Of a stretch of DNA of 64,000 nucleotides, positions 53,906-64,000 are shown one piece after another. The notes under the pieces are model-generated. The model was not told the DNA's origin and did not search any database. It was given only the letters and a program-made list of their open reading frames with translations. Within the stretch, counting starts at the first letter, position 1. Each line of letters starts with the position of its first letter. This DNA comes from Charina bottae (taxonomy: Eukaryota; Chordata; Lepidosauria; Squamata; Charinaidae), in the NCBI GenBank assembly GCA_023362775.1, contig JALMGJ010000016.1, forward strand, positions 3,022,001 to 3,086,000, read 5' to 3'. A program made the translations under genes and the position numbers.

Positions 53906-56282
53906 AAATAAAAATATTTACATACATTCGAGCATAATACATAAAAGTCAACATTAAGTTAAAATGAGAGCTCCATGTTCAAAATTCCCAATCTCTTTCT
54001 ATTTTGTAAAATGCATTCAAGGCCAGGGGATTTAAATCAGTGCCTTGGCATGGGAAAGCTTGGTTTAATTTTTTGGTCTTAATGCCACAACTCTAATTTT
54101 CAAACTCCTTTCACAGCTGCTGTTAGCTACCTAAATAAAACCCCATAGCTTTAAGGGCTTAAATTCATGTGTTTCCTCCTCCAGAGCTAATGGCACTTTC
54201 AGAATGGAGAAAAAGGGGATTCTCCCCTTTCTACCTAGCCACATGCAAATTACAAGGTCTCCTGGCTATATTTTTATATTTTTATTTATTTGTTTGTTTA
54301 ATTGAACACTTTGAAGTACAACAGAGAATGTTAAAAAAGAATAAACTACAATATAGATAAATAAACCAGAGATTTTACAGTGTTGTGGAGTTTATAGTTT
54401 TCTAAAGTATAATTAGTTGTAAATAGATGATATGGATATGGATATGGATATTGAGAGATATAGATATAGTTTAGGTAGGTATAGGTAGATAACTATGTGT
54501 GTGTGTGTGCAATAATACATTAAGGGACTAAAAATCACTACTGAACTTAAACTAAAACTGAGCATCAAAAACCGTGGTCAACACAGTATAAATTACCAAA
54601 AGGAATTGTACACTGTGTTAAATTCAATCCATACTACTACAAATTGAAATATAGATTGCATGCATAGATAAACCCAAATTTTGGATGTGGTGCCAATCCA
54701 TGTTTTAGAATATAGTCTAAGAATGATTTCCAGTTTGAGCTGAAATCTGTATCAGATTTGCTTTTAAGGTAGGAAGTTATTCTAGACATGAAAGAATATT
54801 CCACAGCTTACTTAGCCATTCTTCCATTGAAGGGATCAGATGACCTTTCCTGTAAGAAGCACATAATATCCTTGTAGCAGTTATCACATATCATGCTAAT
54901 TCAGTATACTTTGAGGGGATATATACTTTGGTGAAGTGGAGGCATTTTATAAAAAGCAAAAACATGGACATTTTTAGCCAAGGAAGTCCCAATCCAAAAA
55001 CAGTTTGTACTTGTGTGAAAGAATATATGTGAATTTGTAAATATGTTTGTGTATATATATATTGAAGTCAATGTGCCAGAAAAGATATTCAGCATAAAGT
55101 CAAATATCCACAAACTCAACAGCTGTCTTCTTCTTATTCTATATCCAAAGAGATCATTCTATGCTCAGTTAATAAAAAAGTGTGACAATGAGAAGTTTTT
55201 CAGATATAATATCCTTAACATATTAGAAACATTAATCAATTAACATCGAATGATAACTTTAGGTGACTCCTTCCCATCTGCCCTGGACTTCTGCATTCAC
55301 ATTTCTTTTCATGCTTGATTTACCCATCATCAGGCAGAATATATACAACCATTTTAATAAGGAAGGGGATGAACTGTTAAAGTAAACTGATTTTGGTCTC
55401 AGAAGTTCAAATTCCTGACTTGAAGTGAATTGTAGAACTTCACATTAGGTTACACTTGAATTATTTGGCATGAGGTCATGTTCATTCTGATGTAATAAGA
55501 TCTGTTCACAATACCACTCATTAATGAGCGTTTGGCATATTCTTTTGTTAGCCTGCTATCTCTGCTATAATATAGAATTTTCATATTAGGGGAAAAGAAA
55601 GCAAAAGAAGGTCAGAAACAACTCTGGAAACATTAATCCAAGTCTCCTTTAAAATATTTATTGGATTATTTAGATCTATCTCTAGGCTTTCCTTTGTGAT
55701 TATATTTGTGTATAGCTTCATCAGCAAAATACACAAAGGCTTCAATATCAGTCACCAAGTCAACTAACAATGGTGGAGAGGTAAGAAGGTTTGACATCAT
55801 AGATTAGTTCACTAGTAGATGCCACTAATATTATACAATCATCAGTAGGACAATAAAAAGTATAATCTGTGCCAGATACATCCTAATCAAGGTTCTGTTA
55901 ATCTACCTGTCCAGAGCAGAAGTGAGAAGCATGGAGCATCAGACGCCAAGGACATGACTTCAGTTATGTTACGGGCGGGCTAACTTTCCCCATTGGCAGA
56001 ATCTTAGCATGCTTTGAGAAGACTCATTTGAGTCTCATATGATTGACCTAAGGACTGGCTGAGTTAAAGGTGGTTCATGAGCTCTGCATCCAGCACAGAG
56101 TGGAAACATTGCCTGGTAACCATGGGGGATTCAGTAGGTTTTCAACAAGTGCTGTCCCACTGAGGGAATTCTCTACCACCAGTGGAGTCACCTGTATCAT
56201 AGTACAGTCTACAGTCTAGTACAGTGTTCTGTCAGTGCTAGGGAAGCACTATGTGAAAGATGAGAGAGAGTGGGAGGGAGAG
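53906..56282. other. Spacer without recognised features
   Basis: AT-rich. Short ATGGAT/GATATA repeats at 54428-54490. No domain in any frame. Confidence 0.45.
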
Positions 56283-56390
56283 AGGAGGAGGAGGAGGAGG
56301 AAGGGGAGGGGGAGGGGAGGGGAAGGGGGGAGGAGGAGGAGGAGGAGGAGGAGGAGGAGGAGGAGGAGGAGGAGGAGGAGGAGGAGGAGA
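56283..56390. repeat. (GGA)n purine-rich microsatellite
   Basis: A purine-only tract of more than 100 bp, mostly GGA/GAG triplets, with triplex-forming character. Frames reading poly-Gly, poly-Arg or poly-Leu are artefacts. Confidence 0.97.
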
Positions 56391-57825
56391 TCATCACTGC
56401 TGGGAAGCAAAAGAGAGGCTCTGTACTTTGAGGGCAAGAATTCAAAGAGCAGAATTTATAAATGAAACTGAACAGAGAACACGAACAAAATAAGATGGTT
56501 AAACAGTTTAGAATATATTCCTAAACAAAGCCCCTTGATTTTAGGAGGGTTACCTGCAGTCCAAACTGTCTTCCCTGAAGGATGGAAATCATACTTATCA
56601 AATTCAGTGGTAAATCTCCAAACAACAGAAATGCAATTTCTTCAGTAAATTTTGGTGGGAAACAAAATTAAATTGATATATTGTGTTTTTAATAGACATA
56701 CCACACTTAGAAACCTTTCTTTAAAAAAAGGGTGGGGGGAGATTGTTAGCATTCCACTCCCATGCACTTGGATGACTAGGTAATATTGCTACTTAATAAT
56801 ATTGTCACCTCACCTAGTATCCGGGTCAGAGAAAATGTTTTTTCCAAAATCAAAAAATTACCATCGCTTGCACTAGATAATGTACTACATTTCTAATTTT
56901 ATTTGGTTTAAAGCGACCAAAACCTTCTATACTGAACACATACTTTGAACTTTTAGGAGCTCCAGTATTTATTTTTTAGTTGAAGTCAGAGAGATTTAAA
57001 AAATAGATGCTGTGAGTACCAATGTATTCTACATTTCATTTCAATATATTTCAATGTATTCTACTCCATGGTTTGCCAGTGTCTCTTACTGCAGGATCTG
57101 CCTGGCAGCTATTGTAAAATGAATATGTAAATATTTCAAAGAGGCTTTAAGGTTCATTCTGCTATGTTGATCCAACAGGAAGCTATAGCATGCTCTGAAA
57201 ACCGAGCATTAACTGCCTTGAATTTACTAACATTAATCTCAATCATAGCAAATACAGTGGCTTGAAAGATTTTCAATTAAAATCTGTTCCATCTGATATA
57301 AATTACTATTATTACACAGTGAAAGAAACACTGGAAAGCCCTTCTAGGTTGTTCGATTCACTCTGCCCTTACTGTCAATTCCCCTCTAACTGCGCTTTCA
57401 TAAAATTGCCTTTAGTTATTTAAAATTCTATGAGGAAGTAGCTTTTTAAAAATGAGGAGGAGTAGAGCAAATGTGTAAATCTTTCCTTTGAAAAACAGCC
57501 CAGCAAGCTACTGGATCATACCATTTGCAGAATCAAGGGGTATGCTTTATAATTTGAACAAGCAGTAAAACTGATAATCTGAGATTAATTATTTGCAGGG
57601 CCACTGATCTGTGCTATAAATATACTAGATATACTGATACGAATAAATTTACCTATTAGTATTTATTAATATATTAATATTAATAAATATATTTAGAGCA
57701 ATTTAATAGACAGCAACATTAGGAACTCTAACTTTTATATTTTTCACTTCAATTATTTGCACGGTTGCTGTCCAAATGACAACCTATTTCTGAATGTTGC
57801 TTTTTTTATAATCCAGTTTTTCCAC
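56391..57825. other. Spacer without recognised features
   Basis: No supported gene or repeat. Confidence 0.45.
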
Positions 57826-57830
57826 AGTGC
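57826..57830. repeat. 5-bp target duplication of solo LTR (left)
   Basis: AGTGC, repeated at 58102-58106. Confidence 0.8.
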
Positions 57831-58101
57831 TGTAACGGGCGATGAAAACAACCCTGAAGAACAGGAAGAAGAGATGCAACCAAGACAATGGTCAGATAAG
57901 AGGAATATGAGTCTAAAGCAGGGATGTAATTTGAGAAAGTACCTCAGACTTGTCCCTTCCTACTTCTCTTCAATGTAAAGGCAGGGAGGGGAGAGGCTCA
58001 GTGAGACTTGTAAGCTTCTGTTACTGTAACCTTATAAATAAAAGTAGTATTAGCATTCATAACTTTGGTTTCCTGGTCTGGACTACCTCAAAGGGCTGAC
58101 A
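57831..58101 (+). mobile_element. Solo LTR (271 bp)
   Basis: Starts TGTAACGGGC and ends GGGCTGACA (TG...CA). It has a polyadenylation signal AATAAA at 58037-58042 and a 5-bp duplication AGTGC on both sides. No internal retroelement sequence flanks it, so it arose by recombination between two LTRs. Related to the LTR pair at 32438-32886 by ends, length and shared blocks. Confidence 0.82.
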
Positions 58102-58106
58102 AGTGC

Positions 58107-58565
58107 CTAGTCCTGAGATTGAGAAAACTATCCCCAAGGAAAACTCCCAGACATCAGATCCCTGCCAATTTCTTATCTAATTCCTATCCATGCCCTTAAT
58201 TTACTGCCTACTCTGTACCAGTAAGAGCCTCCAAGGGGCAATTTCCCACCCTCCACAGATGCAATAGGCCCCAAGACACTTTTCATTATGAACAAACCTT
58301 TGGAGAACAGCTTAACATTGTTACTTGCATTAAAACAATAACCATACCGACTGACAAAGTTGGCAAGATGGCTGGCAATATCAATTGATTAAATAAATAA
58401 ACAAAGTTATTCTTTACAATCCATGTTTTTCCCAGTTTTATGACACCACTTCTTAGTAAAAAGAAAGCATATAAAAATGTGTACATGAAGGACATGTGCA
58501 AACACATACGACTATATCAGCAAAAATAACATGAAATTTCTGCAGAAATGTGTATAATATATGTG
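58107..58565. other. Spacer without recognised features
   Basis: No supported gene or repeat. Confidence 0.45.
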
Positions 58566-58765
58566 AAAGTGAAAGGTCCTCTGTGCAAGCACCAAGTCAT
58601 TATTGACCCTCTGGAGGGACGCCACTTTCTTTTTCTTTTTGGAGGTCGACTCAGCCTTCCATCCTTCCGAGGTCGGTAAAATGAGTAACCAGCTTGCTGG
58701 GGGAAAGGTAATCATGACTGGGGAAGGCAATGGCAAACCACCCCGCTCTATAGTCTGCCAAGAAA
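58566..58765. mobile_element. Old reptile SINE-like repeat
   Basis: Contains GTGCAAGCACCAAGTCATTA, GGTCGACTCAGCCTTCCATC, GAGGTCGGTAAAATGAG, CCAGCTTGCTGGGGG and GGCAATGGCAAACCACCCCG, a phrase set that recurs in lizard genomes. It appears internally rearranged: blocks that normally lie apart are joined. The right end meets an inverse of the left end style (TCTGCCAAGAAAACA). Confidence 0.6.
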
Positions 58766-59112
58766 ACATATAATATATAAATGTATACAAATATTATGAT
58801 GATAGGCACACATACTGTATATGCATACAGAGAGAGAGAGGTAAAATCTCAGTGTAAATAGCTAATACTTGAAGGCCTACAATAGGCCTTCTCTCTAATC
58901 ATAAATACAAATTAGGATGAAGTTCCTATAAGAAAAATTCTATTAAAATGCATATGTCAGGGAAGGCTATATTAAAAATATTTATATTGGGAGGCAATGT
59001 GAAAATTAAAATAGAATTATGTTAGAATACTTATGAAAAAAAGAAGTGATTTGATATAGATTGATCTTTCAATTGTGCACTGGACTCCTTTGGCAGAAAA
59101 GATATGGAAACA

Positions 59113-59156
<44 letters not shown>

Positions 59157-60702
59157 CGATCTCCTAATGAAACATTATCCCACAAACCATGCTTGAATTC
59201 ATCAACTCCTAACTGAATTATTTCCTGAAGCTATACAAATAATTTCATTTAAATATGCCAATTTCTTCATTTCTCATTTCTCTTGTTTATAAATAGAATT
59301 TTGAATGTATTCTCCCTAATGGACTTCTGTCACCTCTGGCACCCCCTCCCCACCCCCAATATCAAGTTACACAAAATGATAAAAATGAAAGCAACTTGCA
59401 ACTCCAGAAAAACAAAACAAGGAAGAAAACAACAACCCCACATCCTTATATATTTATTCATTTTCATCCTAATACAGATACTGATTCTCTTAATATGATA
59501 ATTTTAATTAGGATTAAGGAACACATTATCACCAGAGAGAGAGAGAAAAGAAATTGTAACAAACACCCCTAATGGACAGCTTAATGAATTAAATTCATAC
59601 ATTTTCAAATTTAAGAATATTGCTTTGTGGCAAAGATCAACCTCCAGCATCTGTGAAATGATATTTTTCTTCGAACGTGTAAATGAATCTGATGCTGTAT
59701 ATTCATTTTTTAAAATGATATCTTGTTTAACTTAGATTAATAAAAATGGATCTGGGAAAAATTCTTCAAATTAATGGATGAAAATAATTTCTAAATCATG
59801 CATTATTGCTTAAAGTTCATAAAATACATTACCCTAATTTACAAATATAACTTTTGCTACATATTGATTGGAGTTTTGTGAAAGTAGAATCATATATATC
59901 ATGCAAGATACCATGCAATATATTCAGATTTTATCTTATCACCCATTATAACATAAAGCCATTAGATTTCCTACTGTTGCTGGAATCAAAATGTAAGTTA
60001 TAACCTGAATGTCCCCAGTGTGATCTTAAGTAACTTAATATATGGAATTTGCGGTCTTTTTGGGAGGGAAAAACCTGCAGATTGATGGAAAATCTGATTT
60101 TTGCATCATGAAGGGCGAAGCAATCTTTAACTGCTGGAATTTGCCTTTCTTTTCAGTAGCTATAAGTCCAGGCACATTATCTTTCTTTATATTGTTGTCT
60201 TACAAGACCAGTTGTTATGCTTATTCATTCTTTTCTCATAACAGAAAAGGGGCATCCATATGGATAATGGACTCAATCAAGTCCCATCCCAGGCACCTGA
60301 ATGCACACAACTGAATCACTATAACAGAGCTTTCGTTCTTTTCTGCAACATGCTGATATGGCACTAAGCTATGGTAAAGAACAGGAAACAGTCTTCCTTA
60401 GTGCCAGCCAGTTCTTCCCTGACTCGCTTGGCAAGGTTTTAGAAGACATGCACATGCCACATTTTCTCTGTAATGATTGAGCTGTCTGAGTCCTAGTGCT
60501 AAAGCGGAGCAGAGTTAGGCCCTGAGATTCACAGGAAACCATTTTTTCACAATTCATGTCCATTTTGGAAGAGGGAACTCAATAGGCACCCCCATTCTGT
60601 GCACCTGAGTTGTGTGTCCCCCTATCGCTGCAAGGAGAATCATAAGTAGGGAAGAAACATCATGCATTTCCTCAGTGATCTTGGGCAAGAATGTAAGGTA
60701 GC
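58766..60702. other. Spacer, with one (GAT)n microsatellite
   Basis: A (GAT)n run of 14-16 units at 59112-59160. Otherwise AT-rich sequence with no gene recognised. Confidence 0.5.
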
Positions 60703-60937
60703 TGTCAGGGGAAGCAGAGAGGAGGGCGGAGCACTGGATAAGAAGCGAGCACGCAGCTCAGAGAGCCTAGCCTATTTCCCCAAACGTCAGAAGAAAGCTC
60801 CGCCCTAGGTTGAGCTGATATACTTGGGAATCTTCAGGCACTGTTAGTTTAGCAGGATTTCTGCTTGTAGGTATGCAATAAACACTAGAGACTAGATTCC
60901 AGGCCTCGGCGTGTTATTTCTGCATCTACACACGACA
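60703..60937 (+). mobile_element. 5' LTR of Ty3/gypsy (sushi-type) retrotransposon
   Basis: 235 bp with TG...CA ends (TGTCAGGGG to CACGACA), placed 58 bp before gag. A TATA-like TGATATACT lies at 60816-60824. The likely transcript start is near 60845, about 25 bases further on, and a polyadenylation signal AATAAA is at 60877-60882. The 3' LTR is outside the window, so the boundaries rest on the ends, the following primer site and the position of gag. Confidence 0.85.
60847..60859 (+). promoter_or_regulatory. Candidate self-primer at the 5' end of the transcript
   Basis: GTTTAGCAGGATT is complementary to the sequence right after the LTR (60940-60952) at 12 of 13 positions. In Tf1/sushi-group elements the first bases of the RNA fold back on the primer-binding site and are cleaved to prime reverse transcription instead of a tRNA. 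Position near the expected cap site supports this. Inference from complementarity only. Confidence 0.65.
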
Positions 60938-60939
60938 TC

Positions 60940-60952
60940 AATCCTACTAAAC
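60940..60952 (+). promoter_or_regulatory. Primer-binding site
   Basis: AATCCTACTAAAC begins 2 bases after the LTR. It does not start with TGG, as a tRNA-primed site would. It pairs with 60847-60859 instead. Confidence 0.65.
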
Positions 60953-60995
60953 CAAAACTCCCATCGAAAGAGGGAGGAACACATAAACCAGAAGA

Positions 60996-62039
60996 ATGGC
61001 TTCTCAGACGCAGGAATTGCAGCAGGCCATAATCCAGCTAGCAGTGGCCTTGACACAACACCAGCAACAAGTCGACGACCAGATTAATAACTTACAGGCG
61101 GCGATGCTTCAGCAGATGCAACAACCAGCGCCAGGGGCACAGCAGCCAGCACCAGTGGCACCACCCCCACCAGTCGTTCTGCGATCCCCAGGGTGTTTAC
61201 CAGAGAAATTTGGGGGAGAGGCGGCACAGCTCAGGACCTTCGTCGCCCAGTGCACCATGTTTTTCGACAGCAGACCAGCCGAGTTCCCGACGGAGAGGTC
61301 CAGAGTCACGTTCATTTTAAGTTTGCTGAAAGGCTCAGCTGCAAGATGGTCCATCCCCATGGTGGAAGCTAACGACCCAATTCTGGACAACTACCAGAAC
61401 TTTATGGCCCGTTTCAGAGCCCATTTTGATGATCCAATCAGAGAGGTCACTGCCAGCAGAGAGATCCGGCGGCTCCGACAGGGGAACAGGAGAGTAGGAG
61501 CGTACATCGCAGATTTCAAACTGCTGGCAGGAGATTTGGGCTGGAATGAGGTGGCATTGAAGGATCAGTTTAAACAAGGACTGGACGAAGAGATTAAGAC
61601 GGAGTTAGTGCGGCAGGGCACTCCAGCGACATTGGAAGACCTATACCAGTTAACAGTCGTCATAGATGCTCGATTGGAGGAGTTAAAGCAGCTTCGGCCA
61701 GGGAGAAACAGGGCAGGAACCCGACTAGCTTTTCCAGGTTTTGCTACCCCTTCTAACACGTTTGTTCCCCTGAGCGCGGAAGAACCCATGCAGATAGGGG
61801 CCACAAGAAGGGGGCTCTCTGAAGCCGAGAGGCAAAGGAGAAGGGACAGTGCACTTTGTTTTTATTGCGGGGGGCCAGGGCACATTGCAAGGGTGTGCCC
61901 GACCAGACGCCAGGCAGCCCCGGTAAGATTTACAACCCAAGGCACGGAGCAGGCCCACATTCCAACCGCTTCTTCTCAGCAGTTAAACTCCAACGGCCCC
62001 CCTCGTCAGAGCCCCGCAGGGCGGCCATCCAGCAATTAA
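60996..62039 (+). CDS. Gag of Ty3/gypsy sushi-type retrotransposon
   Basis: 347 codons, intact. ATG at 60996 lies in a good context (AGAATGG) 58 bp after the LTR. Residues about 5-42 are Gln-rich and helical, likely a coiled coil; about 43-62 is a Pro-rich linker. About 70-235 is the capsid-like retrotransposon gag domain (CLPEKFGGEAAQLRTFV, MARFRAHFDDP, YIADFKLLAGDLGWNE). EEPMQIG at 262-268 and a C288-X2-C291-X4-H296-X4-C301 zinc knuckle follow, the order typical of sushi elements and their domesticated mammalian relatives. Structural protein that packages the RNA. The terminal 45 bases overlap pol in the -1 frame. Confidence 0.95.
   Translation: MASQTQELQQAIIQLAVALTQHQQQVDDQINNLQAAMLQQMQQPAPGAQQPAPVAPPPPVVLRSPGCLPEKFGGEAAQLRTFVAQCTMFFDSRPAEFPTERSRVTFILSLLKGSAARWSIPMVEANDPILDNYQNFMARFRAHFDDPIREVTASREIRRLRQGNRRVGAYIADFKLLAGDLGWNEVALKDQFKQGLDEEIKTELVRQGTPATLEDLYQLTVVIDARLEELKQLRPGRNRAGTRLAFPGFATPSNTFVPLSAEEPMQIGATRRGLSEAERQRRRDSALCFYCGGPGHIARVCPTRRQAAPVRFTTQGTEQAHIPTASSQQLNSNGPPRQSPAGRPSSN
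61997..62003 (+). promoter_or_regulatory. Candidate -1 ribosomal frameshift heptamer
   Basis: CCCCCCT is in the X XXY YYZ register of the gag frame (C|CCC|CCT), 33 bases before the gag stop. Shifting back by one at this place enters the pol frame, which has no stop to the window end. Any downstream pseudoknot was not modelled. C-homopolymer sites are weaker than A-rich ones, so another site upstream in the overlap is possible. Confidence 0.45.
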
Positions 62040-64000
62040 GAAGGGCTCAGACGGCAGATCACAACCAAGATTTTTATATTGTTCCAGCCACGCTGACTAC
62101 AGATTCCAAGCAACTATTACCGGTAAATGTTATGATTGATTCCGGGGCGACAACCAATTTTATAGATGGGGAAGCGGTGGAAAAGTTTCACATTTCAACT
62201 ATTGCACTACCAAGCCCCATGCAGGTTGAAACCATCGACGGGCAACCTCTCAAGGCCGGCGCGATCGAACGTTGCACCCTGCCGATTCAGCTAAACATTG
62301 CAGATCACTCGGAGTGGATCCAACTGTACGTTACTGCCTCCTTGCAAGTCCCAGTCATTCTTGGGGCACCTTGGTTGAGACTTCACAACCCCAATTTGGA
62401 CTGGATGACCGGAGCAGTTTCCTTTCCCTCTCAAGACTGTCGGCACCACAAATTGCAGGGCATTACCCAAGCCCAGCCGGCAGCTGCAAGCCGGGAAGCA
62501 GGGAAGGCTCCACTACCAACAAAGTATGGAGATTTTGCAGACATCTTCGGAGAGCAAGAGGCCACAGTGTTGCCCCCCAATAGATCTTTCGACTGTACCA
62601 TAGATTTGAAGCCTGGGGCCAAGATCCCAGTGGCACGGCATTACACAATGTCCCCAAAGGAGCTAGCTATACTGAAGGAATATTTGGATACCAACCTAAA
62701 AAAGGATTTCATTCGGCCATCGACATCACCGGCATCTGCCCCTACCTTCTTCGTGCCTAAAAAGCCCGATCCTTTCGCCCCGGCGGCACAGGCTGGCGAT
62801 AAGGGACCCCCCATGCGCACGGTGCATGACTACAGCGCACTCAACGCAGTCACCGTTAGAGACCACTACCCTCTTCCAGTGATATCGGAGTTGCTAGATC
62901 GCCTGCAAAAGGCTCGCATTTTTACCAAGCTAGACCTCAGGAATGCCTACAATTTGATCAGAATAAAGCCAGGCTATGAATACTTAATGGCTTTTAACAC
63001 CAGATATGGTAAGTTTGAGTATTTAGTCATGCCTTTTGGACTAAGTAATTGTGGGGCAGTATTTTCCAGGTTCATGAACCACATTTTCTCAGACTTGTTA
63101 GATAAATATGTCATTGTGTATCTGGATGACATTCTGATTTATTCTGAGGACCCCACCTCCCACATTACCCATGTGCGCAATGTTCTGCAGAGATTAAGAG
63201 AGAACAAGCTGTTTGCAAAATTAGAAAAGTGCGCATTTGACTTAACGCAATTAGACTATCTGGGATACAGGATTTCCACAGAAGGCGTAGCCGTGGATCC
63301 TGCAAAGGTCCAAGCAATTATGTCATGGAAGCCTCCCCGTAACGTCAAGGAGCTCCAACAATTTCTGGGGTATGCGAATTTTCTTCACAAGTTTATTGCC
63401 TCATATGCAGAGAAAGCGCGTCCCCTTACTCAGCTGTTAAAGAAAAACAGACGTTTTTGCTGGGGGGAACAGCAGCAAGCGGCCTTTCAAGAATTTAAAC
63501 AGCTGTTTACCTCCCCACCACTCCTGAGGCACCCGAACCCTTCAAAACAGTTCCACGTCCAGTGTGACGCCTCTAACTTTGCCGTCGCCGCCATTTTACT
63601 CCAAGCGGCGGACGAAAGGGGGGAAGATTTATTACCCTGTGCCTATTTCTCTCGCACGCTGTCACCAGCAGAGAGGAATTACGATGTTTTTAACAAGGAA
63701 CTGCTTGCCATAAAATCAGCCTTTCAAGAATGGAGGCATTGGTTAGAGGGAGCAGCTTTGCCAATCAAGGTTTACACAGACCATAAAAACTTAGCACTGT
63801 TGCAGAGCTCGGGATCCCTCAACCCCCGTCAGGTCAGATGGAGTCAATTTTTTTCACGCTTCGATTTCGTCATCTCGTATTTGCCAGGCAAACAAAACAA
63901 GCTGGCTGACGCGTTGTCTAAGCAGCCGCAGGACATTGCAGAACCTGACCAAGCCACCCAAGCCACGATCTTGCACCCTCAAAATTTTGAGAAGCCTCCC
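61997..64000 (+). CDS. Pol (protease, RT, RNase H) of Ty3/gypsy element, cut by window end
   Basis: Open in the -1 frame relative to gag and continuing past 64000. Order seen: aspartic protease with VMIDSGATTNFID (about 62132-62170; catalytic Asp-Ser-Gly); reverse transcriptase from about 62590, with FTKLDLRNAYNLIRI (motif A Asp near 62934), FEYLVMPFGLSN, and IVYLDDILIYS (catalytic Asp pair near 63125); thumb GYRISTEGVAVDP and QQFLGYANF; RNase H with QCDASNFAVAAILL (about 63560), NKELLAIKSAFQEWRHWLEG and YTDHKNLALL, then KLADALSKQP. Integrase and any chromodomain lie beyond the window. No stop or frameshift seen, so the element may be intact or recently active. The pol start is set by the presumed frameshift, not by an ATG. 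Confidence 0.93.

Noticed and set aside
56209..56493. Poly-Gly, poly-Arg, poly-Ser and poly-Leu frames
   Set aside because: Translations of the (GGA)n tract on the two strands.

Overview
This window reads as ordinary non-coding DNA from a squamate reptile (lizard or snake), packed with mobile elements. The evidence is the co-occurrence of BovB (RTE) LINEs, tRNA-derived SINEs whose tail resembles the BovB 3' end (Squam1/Sauria type), CR1, L2 and L1 LINEs, a Penelope-like element with a GIY-YIG endonuclease, hAT MITEs, a Tc1 transposon, Ty3/gypsy LTR elements of sushi type, and many long microsatellites. I found no host protein-coding exon, rRNA or true tRNA gene. Every long open frame I could explain is a transposon remnant, a GC-rich repeat artefact or a microsatellite.

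Layout. 1-1.4 kb: BovB 3' end, then a palindromic Penelope tail pair. 1.7-4.5 kb: a CR1 3' end split by a 2.34-kb GC-rich hAT element with an 8-bp target duplication. 5.8-6.7 kb: a Tigger-like TIR element. 8.1-8.6 kb: microsatellites around an R4/R2-type LINE fragment. 10.0-13.75 kb: a second GC-rich hAT element with the same ends but different cargo, a foldback with arms of about 1.4 kb. 17.1-23.4 kb: a CR1 broken up by an L1 end, an L2 end, a nearly readable Penelope element (20178-21928) and a SINE. 23.4-25.4 and 26.9-29.5 kb: two copies of an ORF2-less, L1-related retroposon, the second carrying nested L1 and SINE insertions. 31.2-31.9 kb: a SINE/CR1/SINE composite. 32.4-32.9 kb: two LTRs head to head. 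38-40 kb: L2 remnants and a third Penelope palindrome. 42-48 kb: L2, hAT MITE and SINE remnants. 49.4-53.9 kb: microsatellite, BovB, microsatellite, R4-type fragment, Tc1, L2. 57.8-58.1 kb: a solo LTR. 60.7-64.0 kb: the 5' LTR, primer site, gag and most of pol of a Ty3/gypsy sushi-type element that runs off the right edge with no lesion visible.

The elements depend on each other. The SINEs are likely copied by BovB-type enzymes, the L1-related retroposons by L1, and the hAT elements and MITEs by an hAT transposase not present here. The most unusual items are the two GC-rich hAT elements with rearranged cargo, the hammerhead ribozymes preserved in three Penelope loci, the apparent self-priming design of the gypsy element, and a Tc1 copy that looks recent and possibly horizontally acquired. 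All identities and family names come from reading the sequence and from memory of families. No database search was run.
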